Position numbers and translations under genes: made by a program | NCBI GenBank assembly: GCA_016712625.1 | Contig: JADJQQ010000005.1 | Location: 1 to 41,200 of the forward strand | Length of the DNA stretch: 41,200 nucleotides | Direction of reading: 5' to 3' | From: Candidatus Competibacteraceae bacterium | Lineage (GTDB): Bacteria; Pseudomonadota; Gammaproteobacteria; Competibacterales; Competibacteraceae | Shown here: piece by piece, positions 6,769 to 15,736 of the stretch | Layout of the letters: the number at the start of each line of letters is the position of its first letter | Position numbering within the stretch: the first letter of the stretch is position 1 | Notes under the pieces: generated by a model | The model's input: the letters and a program-made list of their open reading frames with translations, nothing else | Told to the model about the DNA's origin: nothing | The model's database searches: none

Positions 6769-8640
6769 ATGCAGATTAAGGGTCTTCCAGAAAATGATGG
6801 CCGCCTGTGGCTTATCAAGTGGATCGATGAGTTCCGGATTCCGCATCTCGGCACCCGTTCACCCTCTGTCCACGTGTTGTGCCAGCGGTTGGCGCACGAA
6901 GATTTTGAGAGTTTAAGCCAGCTAACCATCAAAAAAATCCAAGAAATTCTTGGTATTGCTTCTCAGGATGCTGCTGGTTGGCATAGATTTCCCGTACTTG
7001 TGGGCTACATTCCCTACCTTTCAATTGGGATGGTATTTCAAGATCAAAAGTATGTCGGCCAACTACCGGTAGTGTTCGACACCATCGAACTATCCGATGC
7101 CGAATCGCCGAGCCATAGCCTCTCACTCGCGGAGGAAATGAATCCTCCTGATGAATGGCCCTCAATTTCCCTACCGAATCATCAACCGTTCCGAGTTCTC
7201 GGGCATCATGACTTATGGTTTTTCGCGATCGCGGTTCGTGTGGCAGGAGATAGACCACACTTTGTATATCATCCCCAGGAGCGTGATCTTTCGCTGCTTT
7301 TACGGGCCAAATTCAGCCATTGCAAACGCCTTTTGCAAAGGGCCTTGGCAAGAAGCCAGCCATGAAGTGATCTACTATTGGCCTTTGGAGTCGGGACTCG
7401 AAACCCGGCTAAACCACGAGGAAAAAACTTGGGATATCATTCTTCAGCCGAAGATCGATAGCCAATATGCGCCGCTATTAGCCGCCCAAATATTTGACCC
7501 TTACGCAAAATCTTGTGCGGAGTCGATCTACACGAACATTATTAGGGAGCGCGGCGCCAAGAATAATGAACCTTGGTTTGCCGCAGCGAAAATCCCTTTC
7601 GACACCTCTCAAGAGAGCTTGCGCTTGCGCATCAAGGGTTTCTATTTGAAAACCCTCGGCAAAGGCCCTCGAAAATTTCTCGTGACAGGCATCACCGAGG
7701 CGGATTTCCCTCGCTACTTTCCCAAGATTCGATGGGAAAAAGCGAACAGCGGCGAGCAGGGAGCGAACATTACTCCGGTAGACGAACCGGCACCCTACCA
7801 AAATGGCACGCGCATCAGGCCCGCGCCAGCCGGAATCGTCGGATTCAGCGATGAGGATTTCGCCGTTGAAGAAGGGGCGCTTTTGGTTCCGGCCGATGAT
7901 TTCGCCTGGGCTCAGGCCCCGACCATGGAAAAATTGGTCAAACAATCCAGCAAACAGTACAACGCGCCCGAGGCGCACCGCTTTTTTCAACCCACTTTGG
8001 AGAACGTCAGCAGCGGGTCTGCCACCCACCGGAAGTCAGGGCTTGCCGAAGCCCAGGTTGAAACCGCGATCCGCCGAGACCGCAGCCAGCAGTTTATGAA
8101 CCTGTTAGAAAGTTTTGATGCGCTGCAAGCGAGCGACGTCATCGAGCGCTGGTCGATCTTCGGACCGACCGACAGAGCCATGCTCGCCTCGCGCCATGGC
8201 CTTCCCTGCTGGAATTTTCTGGATGAAGACGCCAGAGTGACCGGCAAGTGGCCTCGTAGGAGCTGGCGCCTGCTTGATCCAGCGCCGAAAGATAAAGACG
8301 GGGCGATAGGCGTTCCACGCTGCGCCCTAGTTATTCAAATCAGCATGGAAAACATTACAGGGTTCTGGATCGAAATTGAAGTGCGCCCGAACGGCGCCGA
8401 GGGGTTTCTTTCACCCTTTGTCGTGACCCAAGAAAACCCCATGAAATGATGGCTCACTTCATTGAACTCATTGCTCGGCTCTCCGGTGTGCAACTCGCCG
8501 AGAAATTGCCGCGAGAAGCGAAAAAATTGAAAGGCACAACGGTACGTTGTTACAAGCACCGCTACGAATCCCAGTTTGAACCTTCCTTGAACCGGCCATC
8601 ACTGGCAAATTTCTTCCGAAAAAATAGTCTGGCAACCTAG
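6769..8640 (+). pseudogene. TnsE-like transposition protein, broken by two frameshifts
   Basis: Three collinear pieces: frame 1 (from ATG 6769, MQIKGLPENDGRLWLIKWID), frame 2 (about 7150-8449) and frame 1 again (8446-8640). The middle piece aligns by eye with Tn7 TnsE, which directs insertion to replicating DNA. Shared positions include the LYIIPRSVIFRCF region, an ESI...R..KN..W block, and a KG...LV..I block. The last piece, joined as VVTQENPHEMMAHFIELIAR, matches the TnsE C-terminus in spacing, and its SQFEPSLNRPSLANFF matches the final segment. One frame change falls within 7140-7260, the second at about 8435-8446. The call is from memory of one homologue. Its position at the end opposite tnsABC is unusual. 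It could instead be two or three separate cargo genes. Confidence 0.5.
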
Positions 8641-8650
8641 AGTTGATGCG

Positions 8651-8968
8651 ATGGCCAAGAAATTCTCCACCTTGCTCGCAACTCGATCACCAGAGGCGCG
8701 GGCGCGAATCGCCGCTCTCACCGAGAAACTTAACAGCCACCTCACAATCGAGGACGCAGACTTGCGCTATCCCGCCGTTTTTGATCCTGAAGTGCATGGA
8801 GGATACTCCGTTTATTTCGTCGATATGGAACACGCGATAACTGATGGCGAAACAATGGAGGAAGCCTCGTTCAATGCCTCTAAAGTGTTATCGGCCATAC
8901 TGGGTTATTATTTGGATCACGGATTACCCATTCGTGAACCCTCACTCGAAAAAAGCGGTACACGTTAG
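8651..8968 (+). CDS. HicB-family antitoxin-like protein
   Basis: A 105-residue protein with the HicB core: YPAVFDPEVHGGYSVYFVDM followed by EHAITDGETMEEASFNASKV and a C-terminal GYYLDHGLPIREPS. HicB proteins neutralise the HicA mRNA interferase and usually repress their own operon. No HicA-like gene is found on either side. No DNA-binding tail is obvious, so it may use the degenerate RNase-H-like domain only. It lies 72 bp before the SMC-like ATPase on the same strand and could regulate or guard that cassette. It starts at the second of two close ATGs (8646 is out of frame). Confidence 0.72.
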   Translation: MAKKFSTLLATRSPEARARIAALTEKLNSHLTIEDADLRYPAVFDPEVHGGYSVYFVDMEHAITDGETMEEASFNASKVLSAILGYYLDHGLPIREPSLEKSGTR

Positions 8969-9040
8969 TATTCACCTGTTCAGGCGTATATCAGACTACC
9001 ATCACTCAAATACCGAACTTACTGTAAGGTAGCGAAGATA

Positions 9041-11047
9041 ATGATTTCACTCCCAATACTTGAACGGTTGCGGGTAGACGGGTATGGACTGTATCCGGGC
9101 CAAGACAAAAATCATCGCTTGGATATCGAACTCAAGCCCGGTCTCACACTGATCTTAGGTGCCAATGGCCTCGGAAAAACCACACTGATCAATTTGATGT
9201 TTCGATTATTGACAGGACCTTTTGATTTGTCTGTTCGAAGCGGGGCTCCCTTAGGCACTGCCTCACTACAGGCGACGGCGCTTAGCTCTGACAAACGCCA
9301 GGAGCTCGCGCAACGTGTGCGAGATCGTGCCAAATCCGCATCGGGCGCTTTAACCTTCGCGCTCGGTAGAAGCAAGATTACCGTAACTCGATTGCTGCGC
9401 AACTTACAAATACTTGAGCTGATGATCGACGGAATAAAAATTGAGCCCGCTAGTGAAGCCATTTATAGCGATCATATTTGTAAGGAAGCGGGTGTTTATG
9501 CGTTCGGCGATTTTTTGCTCTTACTACGACAGCTCGTTTTCTTTTTTGAAGATCGGCGAGCCCTCGTTTGGGATAGTCACGCACAGACGCAAATTCTGCG
9601 AGCGCTATTACTTGATCCAGAAAAAGCAAAAAAATGGTCTGAACTCGAACGCGCGGCGCTCAGTTTAGATAGCGACCTTCGCAACACCCAATCTGTGATG
9701 AACCGCCGAGAACGTATAATTGATGACACAAGCCAAAAGATGGCCAACGCCTCGTCTGTTCGCGTAGAGATTGAAGGCGAAGAGGAGATTCAACAAGCGG
9801 ATATAAAGCGGCAGGAGTCTTTAGGTGAACGAGCAGCAGAGCTTGATAGCTCGATTTCCCGTTATCGACTCGATTTGTTGAGAGCCGAACACGCCGCCGA
9901 CGAAGCGCAGCGCAACGTGGAACGCGCGCAGCTTAGCGTGATCGAACGCGCTTTTCCATCCATCGACCAAAATATGCGATACATTTTTGCGCAACTTGTC
10001 AGCGATGGCTTGTGTCGGGCTTGCGGGCAACTGTCTCAAGCGGCAGTTGAACGAATGCAGCGAAACCTCACCGAAAAACGGTGTGCGGTGTGCGATCTGC
10101 CGTTGCCGGGAGGCAACGTCGTATCGGCTGGTGAATTGACCACCAAACGTATCGAAATTACTCGCGAAGAAGCGGAGAAAGCTCGTCAGCAGTTACGATC
10201 CGCACAGCGGATTTACCATGAAACCACGGAGGACTACAACGCGGTTCAAAAAGAACTCGCTCAATTGAGCGATGCTATCCAGCAGCGATCTCGAACCCTC
10301 AAATCACTCACCAGTCAGCTCCCACCGGAAGAAGCCGCACAGCGAGAGACCCGCCAGGCGGTGGAAGCGCTAAAAACCAACGTGGAATCGCTTCGCGCAC
10401 AACTTGCCGTCGCGCAAAAAGCCTATTCTGAATTCGTTGAGGCACAGAAACAGCGCATCCATGCTATCGCTGAGGATCTTAAGGTAGCCTTCAACGAATA
10501 TGCTAAAGGGTTTTTACTGGAAAAAGTTACATTAACTTGGACACCCGCACTGCGGCGTATGGGTCAGTTTAGCTCCAATCCACTCATCGAGTTTCCCGCG
10601 TTCGGCGTTGACATTGCAGGTGGTGATTTTCAAGAACCCGTGCGCCGAGACGGGCCGGAACAAGTCAGCGAAAGCCAACGCGAATTTATCGATCTGGCGT
10701 TTCGCATGGCGTTAATCAAAGTCGTGGCGACGGATCAGGCGGGCACCTTGGTCATTGACGCGCCCGAATCGTCGTTGGATGCCGTTTTCGTCAAGCGCGC
10801 CGCTAGCGTGCTAGGGCATTTTGCCTTAGCGACCAATAGTAACCGACTGATCGTGGCATCTAACATTCTATCGGGAGACTTGCTGCCAGAAATGATATGC
10901 AAGTCGTCGACCGGTAATTGTCAACCGCAGATTGTCGATCTTTTCGACCTGGGTGTGCCCACAGCCGCTATCCGACAGTTCCAAGACGAATACAAAGAAG
11001 TTCGAGACCAACTGCATCAGAAGATATCAGCGTCCAATAAAACTTGA
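9041..11047 (+). CDS. SMC/Rad50-like ABC ATPase of an ABC three-component system
   Basis: A 668-residue ATPase. Walker A GANGLGKTT is at residues 40-48. A long charged coiled-coil-like region spans about 200-480 and is interrupted by a zinc-ribbon with CRAC (325-328) and CAVC (348-351). An ABC signature-like SESQREFIDLAF near 542-553 and Walker B TLVIDAPESSLD (569-580) follow. The layout is that of SMC-like ATPases in ABC-3C biological conflict systems: a sensor motor that would control a nuclease partner. The next two genes fit the middle and effector components. There is no Rad50 CxxC hook, but a four-cysteine ribbon. It is intact, with no frameshift. Lamassu-type LmuB or OLD-like ATPases are less likely alternatives. 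Confidence 0.82.
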   Translation: MISLPILERLRVDGYGLYPGQDKNHRLDIELKPGLTLILGANGLGKTTLINLMFRLLTGPFDLSVRSGAPLGTASLQATALSSDKRQELAQRVRDRAKSASGALTFALGRSKITVTRLLRNLQILELMIDGIKIEPASEAIYSDHICKEAGVYAFGDFLLLLRQLVFFFEDRRALVWDSHAQTQILRALLLDPEKAKKWSELERAALSLDSDLRNTQSVMNRRERIIDDTSQKMANASSVRVEIEGEEEIQQADIKRQESLGERAAELDSSISRYRLDLLRAEHAADEAQRNVERAQLSVIERAFPSIDQNMRYIFAQLVSDGLCRACGQLSQAAVERMQRNLTEKRCAVCDLPLPGGNVVSAGELTTKRIEITREEAEKARQQLRSAQRIYHETTEDYNAVQKELAQLSDAIQQRSRTLKSLTSQLPPEEAAQRETRQAVEALKTNVESLRAQLAVAQKAYSEFVEAQKQRIHAIAEDLKVAFNEYAKGFLLEKVTLTWTPALRRMGQFSSNPLIEFPAFGVDIAGGDFQEPVRRDGPEQVSESQREFIDLAFRMALIKVVATDQAGTLVIDAPESSLDAVFVKRAASVLGHFALATNSNRLIVASNILSGDLLPEMICKSSTGNCQPQIVDLFDLGVPTAAIRQFQDEYKEVRDQLHQKISASNKT

Positions 11048-11060
11048 GAGCGATACCACT

Positions 11061-11723
11061 ATGGCTTCACTGCTCTTAGAAAAGGCTTATCAAAAGGATG
11101 ATTTGCGCCTCCTCCGACAAATCCGGCTGTTGTTGCTGCTTGATGGGGCTGCTGATGCAGGTCTTGAGCCAGTTCCTCTCACCGTCTTGCACGCATTGGC
11201 GTACCTCAGCAACGTGCTCGCGCCTGTGTGGCACCTTCAGCCTTTCGACGGAAAAATATTGAAGCGACGTGATAGTCCTTTTTATCCAGTTTTACAAGAA
11301 GAGCTTGATCGTCTTGTTGGTAGGGGGCTGATAAAGGTTTCCGAGATACGGTATGTCAAGGATGAAGGAAAATGGCGAATCGATGCAACCTACACATTGC
11401 ACGGCGAATTCTCAACTCCCGTAATTAACGCTATCCGAGATATTGGTTTTGAACCTGTCTTGAAAATCTTTTGCGCTGAATTGGCACAAGCTATGGCTGC
11501 CCTACCGCCCGATCTTATCGCGACAGTAATGGGCGAAGATGCCACCTATGGCGATCCGACGGTTGACGTATCGAACGTCGTAAATTTTGCTGAAGGTCAA
11601 GCCGTTAATTATGCCGCTAACTCCGCAAAAGCTTTCCGGCCTGATATACCTCTCACACCGAGCGAACGGGTCCATCTTTACGTTCAGCACCTCCAAGATC
11701 GAGCGCAACGCCATGCCGGATAA
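11061..11723 (+). CDS. ABC-3C middle component-like protein
   Basis: A 220-residue protein starting 13 bp after the ATPase stop. It opens with RLLRQIRLLLLLDGAADAGL and continues LEPVPLTVLHALAYLSNVLA. A segment RRDSPFYPVLQEELDRLVGR follows. This is the winged-helix-like pattern seen in the middle components of ABC three-component systems, thought to link the ATPase to the effector. No enzymatic motif is visible. Its 3' end overlaps the effector gene by 11 bp, so the three genes form one tightly coupled operon. Family assignment is from pattern and context. Confidence 0.65.
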   Translation: MASLLLEKAYQKDDLRLLRQIRLLLLLDGAADAGLEPVPLTVLHALAYLSNVLAPVWHLQPFDGKILKRRDSPFYPVLQEELDRLVGRGLIKVSEIRYVKDEGKWRIDATYTLHGEFSTPVINAIRDIGFEPVLKIFCAELAQAMAALPPDLIATVMGEDATYGDPTVDVSNVVNFAEGQAVNYAANSAKAFRPDIPLTPSERVHLYVQHLQDRAQRHAG

Positions 11724-12816
11724 CTCAGAAAGGATGGGACCATGGGAAGCGGACCGACAAGAAATCGTTCACAAACGAGCAAACGGCACTGGCTTGTATT
11801 CGGAGATTGACGAGCAACTTGAGTTTCGAAAAGCAGTGGCTCGTTTGGCTACAGACGAGATCGCTTCTGTCGTCAAACCGACGGATATAGCCTACTTTGT
11901 CCTGGCTGATAAGTTACTATTCGAAAAGGTGAGGCCAAGTGCTGATCGTGTGCCCATGCTTCAAAATTCCTCGCGGAGATCGCGCTCGATTCCCGGCAAT
12001 CTCTGGTTTGTGCCAAACTCTTTGGCACAAGGGTATGCGATTGACACAAAAAGTCTGATAGCAGAAGAGGTTTTCCGTGAGATTGAAACGTTGGATGCTG
12101 GCGAGCGCCCGACCATTATAGTCGATTTTCACCCGAAACCCAGACTCTATATTTATCCAGGAGGTATATCTCAACCTGATATATCTGAGTGCCTTGATCT
12201 GTTAAATAAGTCTGTCGCTATTCAAGACATCGAGATGGCATTGGAGGGTTCTTATCGGTTGCTCCGTTCGCCGGATCAAATGAAAGCCTTGCCACTTTGG
12301 AAGAATTCCGAAAAATGGTACCCTGTCGAAAAAGCCGAAGATGCCATACAAAATCAAGTGATTCACGCACTTGCAGGCCGCTTTGCCCACATCGCGGATG
12401 TTCGGTCCGAACAACCGTCCACTATAGGCCGCACTGATGTTGAGCTAGTTCAGGAACGAGGATTACCTAACGGTAGCGTAATCCGACATGCTCTCATCGA
12501 ACTCAAAGTGCTCCGAAGTTACGGTTCTACTGGTAAACCCGTATCAGACAGGATCATGCGGCGACATATTAGTCAAGGAGTCCGTCAAGCCGCACACTAT
12601 GGGAACGCCAACAATTCCAAAATTCGCATGTTGTGCTGCTATGACATGCGCAAAAAAGATGTTGGCGACGCCACCTGTTTTGAAAAGTTTTATGGGCCGT
12701 GCAAGGATCGAAATGTCCATCTTAAAAGATATTTTCTTTACAATTCATCGGCTGCGCTAAGACAAGCTTTTGATAATATAGCCGTTAGTGAAGGAGCTAG
12801 TCCTTTGCCAGAATGA
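11713..12816 (+). CDS. PD-(D/E)XK nuclease-like effector of the ABC cassette
   Basis: A 367-residue protein. Its C-terminal third has a PD-(D/E)XK core: a helix with Glu/Gln (EDAIQNQVIHALAGRF), then D242 in GRTDVELV, and E263-x-K265 in HALIELKVL. These are the residues expected to bind metal and cut DNA. The N-terminal two thirds have no motif I recognise and may contact the other components. ATG at 11713 overlaps the middle-component gene by 11 bp; ATG 11734 is an alternative with poor spacing to its purine-rich stretch. The gene ends 20 bp inside the convergent methyltransferase gene. It is the probable toxic or cleaving component. Confidence 0.75.
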   Translation: MPDNSERMGPWEADRQEIVHKRANGTGLYSEIDEQLEFRKAVARLATDEIASVVKPTDIAYFVLADKLLFEKVRPSADRVPMLQNSSRRSRSIPGNLWFVPNSLAQGYAIDTKSLIAEEVFREIETLDAGERPTIIVDFHPKPRLYIYPGGISQPDISECLDLLNKSVAIQDIEMALEGSYRLLRSPDQMKALPLWKNSEKWYPVEKAEDAIQNQVIHALAGRFAHIADVRSEQPSTIGRTDVELVQERGLPNGSVIRHALIELKVLRSYGSTGKPVSDRIMRRHISQGVRQAAHYGNANNSKIRMLCCYDMRKKDVGDATCFEKFYGPCKDRNVHLKRYFLYNSSAALRQAFDNIAVSEGASPLPE

Positions 12817-14149
12817 CAAGCGTTTCGGCGAGTTGCTCTTTTCCTCCTTGTTGCGCTGAAACTCGCATCGACCGAAAAGGTTTCTTAACAATAAAACGCA
12901 GATTCCACCGGGGCGCTAACTCTATCAGAATCTGATCGACCGCAACGACAACGCCTGCGTACTGACTATTGCCGACCACCATCCAAATTTGCCCTCCATC
13001 GTTCAAGCGATGAGCGCAACCAGTCAATACTCGACTCATATCGGCAAAATACCCACCGATCATTTCAGGAATCCACGGAGACCATAAAGCATCGCGGCGC
13101 TCGTGCAGGCGCTTTACAGACTGTGATAAAGACTTTGATCCATCAGGCATAGGAGCAAAGTTTCGCTTGATTTGAACGTGCGACGAAAGTGTTGAAAATC
13201 TTAGCGCATGATTGTTTTGCGGGCTACCGAGGTAGCCGAGCATCCAAAGTTCAAGGTTATACACATCTGTATAATCGAACGAATTTGGATAAGGAGGTGA
13301 AAAGACAATTAGATCGGCCGGTTCAACTTCATTAATGGCTATACGTGCATCCGAGGTCAGAACCGTGGCCTCTGTACGGGGGCGATTCATGTGGGCATGA
13401 ACCTCTACAATTGCTTGTAAGGCGCTCTGTACGAATAGGTCTAGAACTTCGACTGGATCAATTTTGCGGTTTTGCCACCCTTGCCGGTACCGCCGTCCTT
13501 TTCCGCTGATGCGCACGTTACTCACCGCGACAAGGATGCCTCCCAGCAACACGCGGAAAAAGCGGCGGTGTGCTTCAACCTTAAGCGTTTCGATGGCAGT
13601 TTGGATACTGGCCAAACATTCTGCGATTGCAGCATGGAACAGATATCGACCATTGATCCCCGGTTCGATAAAGGTAGCTGGACAGGCGGAAAACCGCCGA
13701 ACAGATGCAGAGGTGCGTTTCACATGCCGCACAACTTTTCCGAGATCATGAATAAGTGCGTCACTCTCATAATAGGTGATCTTAGCTCTGATAACGTCAG
13801 CCAAGAACGGATTGACCTCGATAGAGGTCGACGCAATACCGAGGAACTGCGCTGACAAGGCGCTAGTGCCAGAACCACCGAACGCATCTACAAGATGACG
13901 AACAGGAATTGTAGACTCTTGGACTGCTCGTCCGATCAGTTCCGGTGTGTAAGCCTCCTTGAATCGATGCCAATTCTGAAACGGTAACGGCGTCGCACCC
14001 GCATTTGTACCTAATGTGGAAACCCGCCGATTCCGCGTGCAGTCGCTGAACTGAACCAGTGAAGATTTTCGTTTGCTTAATGCTGTCAGCCAGTCGATCT
14101 TGATCCCTTCTTTCATTTTAACGCCGAAGCCGCTACATGGCTGAAACAT
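12797..14149 (-). CDS. DNA methyltransferase (SPPY type) of the cassette
   Basis: A 450-residue amino-methyltransferase. Motif I, DAFGGSGTSALSAQFLG, lies in the N-terminal third and motif IV, SPPYPNSFDYTD, further on: the order of the motif I-first classes. SPPY is typical of N4-cytosine methyltransferases, although some N6-adenine enzymes share it. It is convergent with the effector gene and overlaps it by 20 bp, so it belongs to the same cargo block but has its own promoter. It would protect host DNA from the PD-(D/E)XK component. ATG 14149 is given; ATG 14116 (MKEGIKIDW) is equally plausible, and neither has a strong ribosome site. Confidence 0.85.
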   Translation of the reverse strand: MFQPCSGFGVKMKEGIKIDWLTALSKRKSSLVQFSDCTRNRRVSTLGTNAGATPLPFQNWHRFKEAYTPELIGRAVQESTIPVRHLVDAFGGSGTSALSAQFLGIASTSIEVNPFLADVIRAKITYYESDALIHDLGKVVRHVKRTSASVRRFSACPATFIEPGINGRYLFHAAIAECLASIQTAIETLKVEAHRRFFRVLLGGILVAVSNVRISGKGRRYRQGWQNRKIDPVEVLDLFVQSALQAIVEVHAHMNRPRTEATVLTSDARIAINEVEPADLIVFSPPYPNSFDYTDVYNLELWMLGYLGSPQNNHALRFSTLSSHVQIKRNFAPMPDGSKSLSQSVKRLHERRDALWSPWIPEMIGGYFADMSRVLTGCAHRLNDGGQIWMVVGNSQYAGVVVAVDQILIELAPRWNLRFIVKKPFRSMRVSAQQGGKEQLAETLVILAKD

Positions 14150-14224
14150 GTACTGTCGCTGCTAGTGGCGTTTCAGTTGCGCGACGAGCTATACCTTGCG
14201 GGACAACTGCAGTTTTTTCAATAT

Positions 14225-15736
14225 TCAGACAACAGGCGTGACAAAATTATTGTTTTTCAGCGCCATCCAGCGCTTGGAAAATTCCCATAACGGACGAGGA
14301 ATTTTAAAGCGATCCTCGGCCGAACGTAAAACCATAGAATCGGACGCTTCCTCTAGGAACCAAAAGCGCTCCCTCAACACGTGGTTTGGCACTACGAACG
14401 CATACGATAGCAGTTTTGTCAGCTCGGCATAGGCGGCCCGCTCAACTCCCTTTGCCGCGATGCTTTGGAATAAGAATCGAAAACGCTCCAATCGGCGGCG
14501 AGCACCCGCGCTGGATCGCGCGCTCGTTTTGGCCGGCATCGCCACTGACCACCCGAGCCGCGTGGCGCCGTAGGTCACGAACCTCGTCACGTTGTTTCGC
14601 ATGCCCGGATGCCTGCTCAGAAACCGGGCCAACCCTCTGTCCGACAAGGGAGCGGATAACGAAAGCGCTTCCGCGTCGCACAATTTGGCCGCAACCCGAA
14701 CGTACATTCTCAGAGTGCGGACCGAGAGCGGTTCTCGTTCCAGCCACCGCACATAGCCCGACAGCACCGGACCCCATGGTGAGGACCGGCTGTCGCGCAA
14801 GGTCTCGTCGATGAGATCTCGGTCGGAAAACGCCTTGCGACGCGCCGTTGGAATCGCCAACCCCAAGCGGGACTGCAAGAACTGGGTGACCAACAAGTGC
14901 TTTCGAAGGAGCTTGCTGCCAAAAGCCTGGAGCAGAGATTGCGGAGAGAGGTCGTTCTCGGTGCGATATGTCGCGTCGATGCGCTGCAAAAGCTCGACGT
15001 GCGCCAAAAATTTCCGACACAAGTTAGGAGCGCTACCGGAGCGCCGGTAGAGCCAGCCGGAAAAATCCAAAAGCAGCTGTTGCGCCCAGTCCCGTTCCAG
15101 CGTCAGCGCTTGCAAGCGCGCTTCGCGCGTCAAGCGCTCCAGATTGACGCACGCGCGGCACCTTGACGACCCCGAACCGCGCACGGCGACACCGCAGACA
15201 GGGCATGGATGACCGATTGTCGGATCGGTCGCGCAGGCGGCGCAAACCGGCGCGCCATCGGCTGCAAGTTCGGCCAGGGGACGGTATTTGCGACAGCGCG
15301 AACAGGTTCTGTGCGTCAGCCGCTGCCGGCACGAGGAACAGATTCGCTCCTCGATGCCCAACGATGGCGCTTTGGATAGCCGAGTGGTGAGCTTTCCGCA
15401 ACGCTCGCAGGGGTTCGGGCGGCCGAAATAAGGCGCGCACGCCGCGCAAATTACCCGCTCGCCGATGACCCGACCGGCTTTGCCCGGCACGGCCTTGCCG
15501 CAGCGGGAACAGGCGCGCGAGGCGCGATGGCACGCCTTGCACACCGGTGGCTCGCCGGCGTTCTTGTGGGCTCGCACCGGGGTGTGGCAGCGGGAGCAAG
15601 GCAAGGAGACGAACGTGCGCCGGTAGCACGCCGCACAAAAATCCGAGCCTTTATAAATTCTTGTCACTTTCTGAATGGCGCGACCACACCCGTCGCAATA
15701 GCGGACGCCCTTTTTATCAACGCCCATGCGTGGCAC
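14225..15736 (-). CDS. Zinc-ribbon protein with recombinase-like C-terminus, possible target selector
   Basis: A 503-residue protein. The first about 200 residues carry twelve CxxC pairs (CDGCG, CAAC, CSRC, CKAC, CSRC, CAAC, CERC, CSSC, CSRC, CAAC, CPVC, CRAC), enough for about six zinc ribbons. The C-terminal part contains LSDRGLARFLSRHPGMRNNV and TRFVTYGATRLGW, resembling the core-binding domain of tyrosine recombinases. No catalytic R...HxxR...Y set follows in the remaining about 100 residues. It is the last gene of the tnsABC-tniQ operon and overlaps tniQ by 20 bp. The combination recalls TnsF, a target selector with an inactive tyrosine recombinase domain known from Tn6022-like elements. 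The functional match is inference. Confidence 0.6.
   Translation of the reverse strand: MPRMGVDKKGVRYCDGCGRAIQKVTRIYKGSDFCAACYRRTFVSLPCSRCHTPVRAHKNAGEPPVCKACHRASRACSRCGKAVPGKAGRVIGERVICAACAPYFGRPNPCERCGKLTTRLSKAPSLGIEERICSSCRQRLTHRTCSRCRKYRPLAELAADGAPVCAACATDPTIGHPCPVCGVAVRGSGSSRCRACVNLERLTREARLQALTLERDWAQQLLLDFSGWLYRRSGSAPNLCRKFLAHVELLQRIDATYRTENDLSPQSLLQAFGSKLLRKHLLVTQFLQSRLGLAIPTARRKAFSDRDLIDETLRDSRSSPWGPVLSGYVRWLEREPLSVRTLRMYVRVAAKLCDAEALSLSAPLSDRGLARFLSRHPGMRNNVTRFVTYGATRLGWSVAMPAKTSARSSAGARRRLERFRFLFQSIAAKGVERAAYAELTKLLSYAFVVPNHVLRERFWFLEEASDSMVLRSAEDRFKIPRPLWEFSKRWMALKNNNFVTPVV

Noticed and set aside
8446..8640. HicA toxin partner for the HicB-like gene
   Set aside because: The 64-residue frame lacks the HicA core (no G-S-H-H pattern) and fits better as the shifted C-terminus of the TnsE-like protein.
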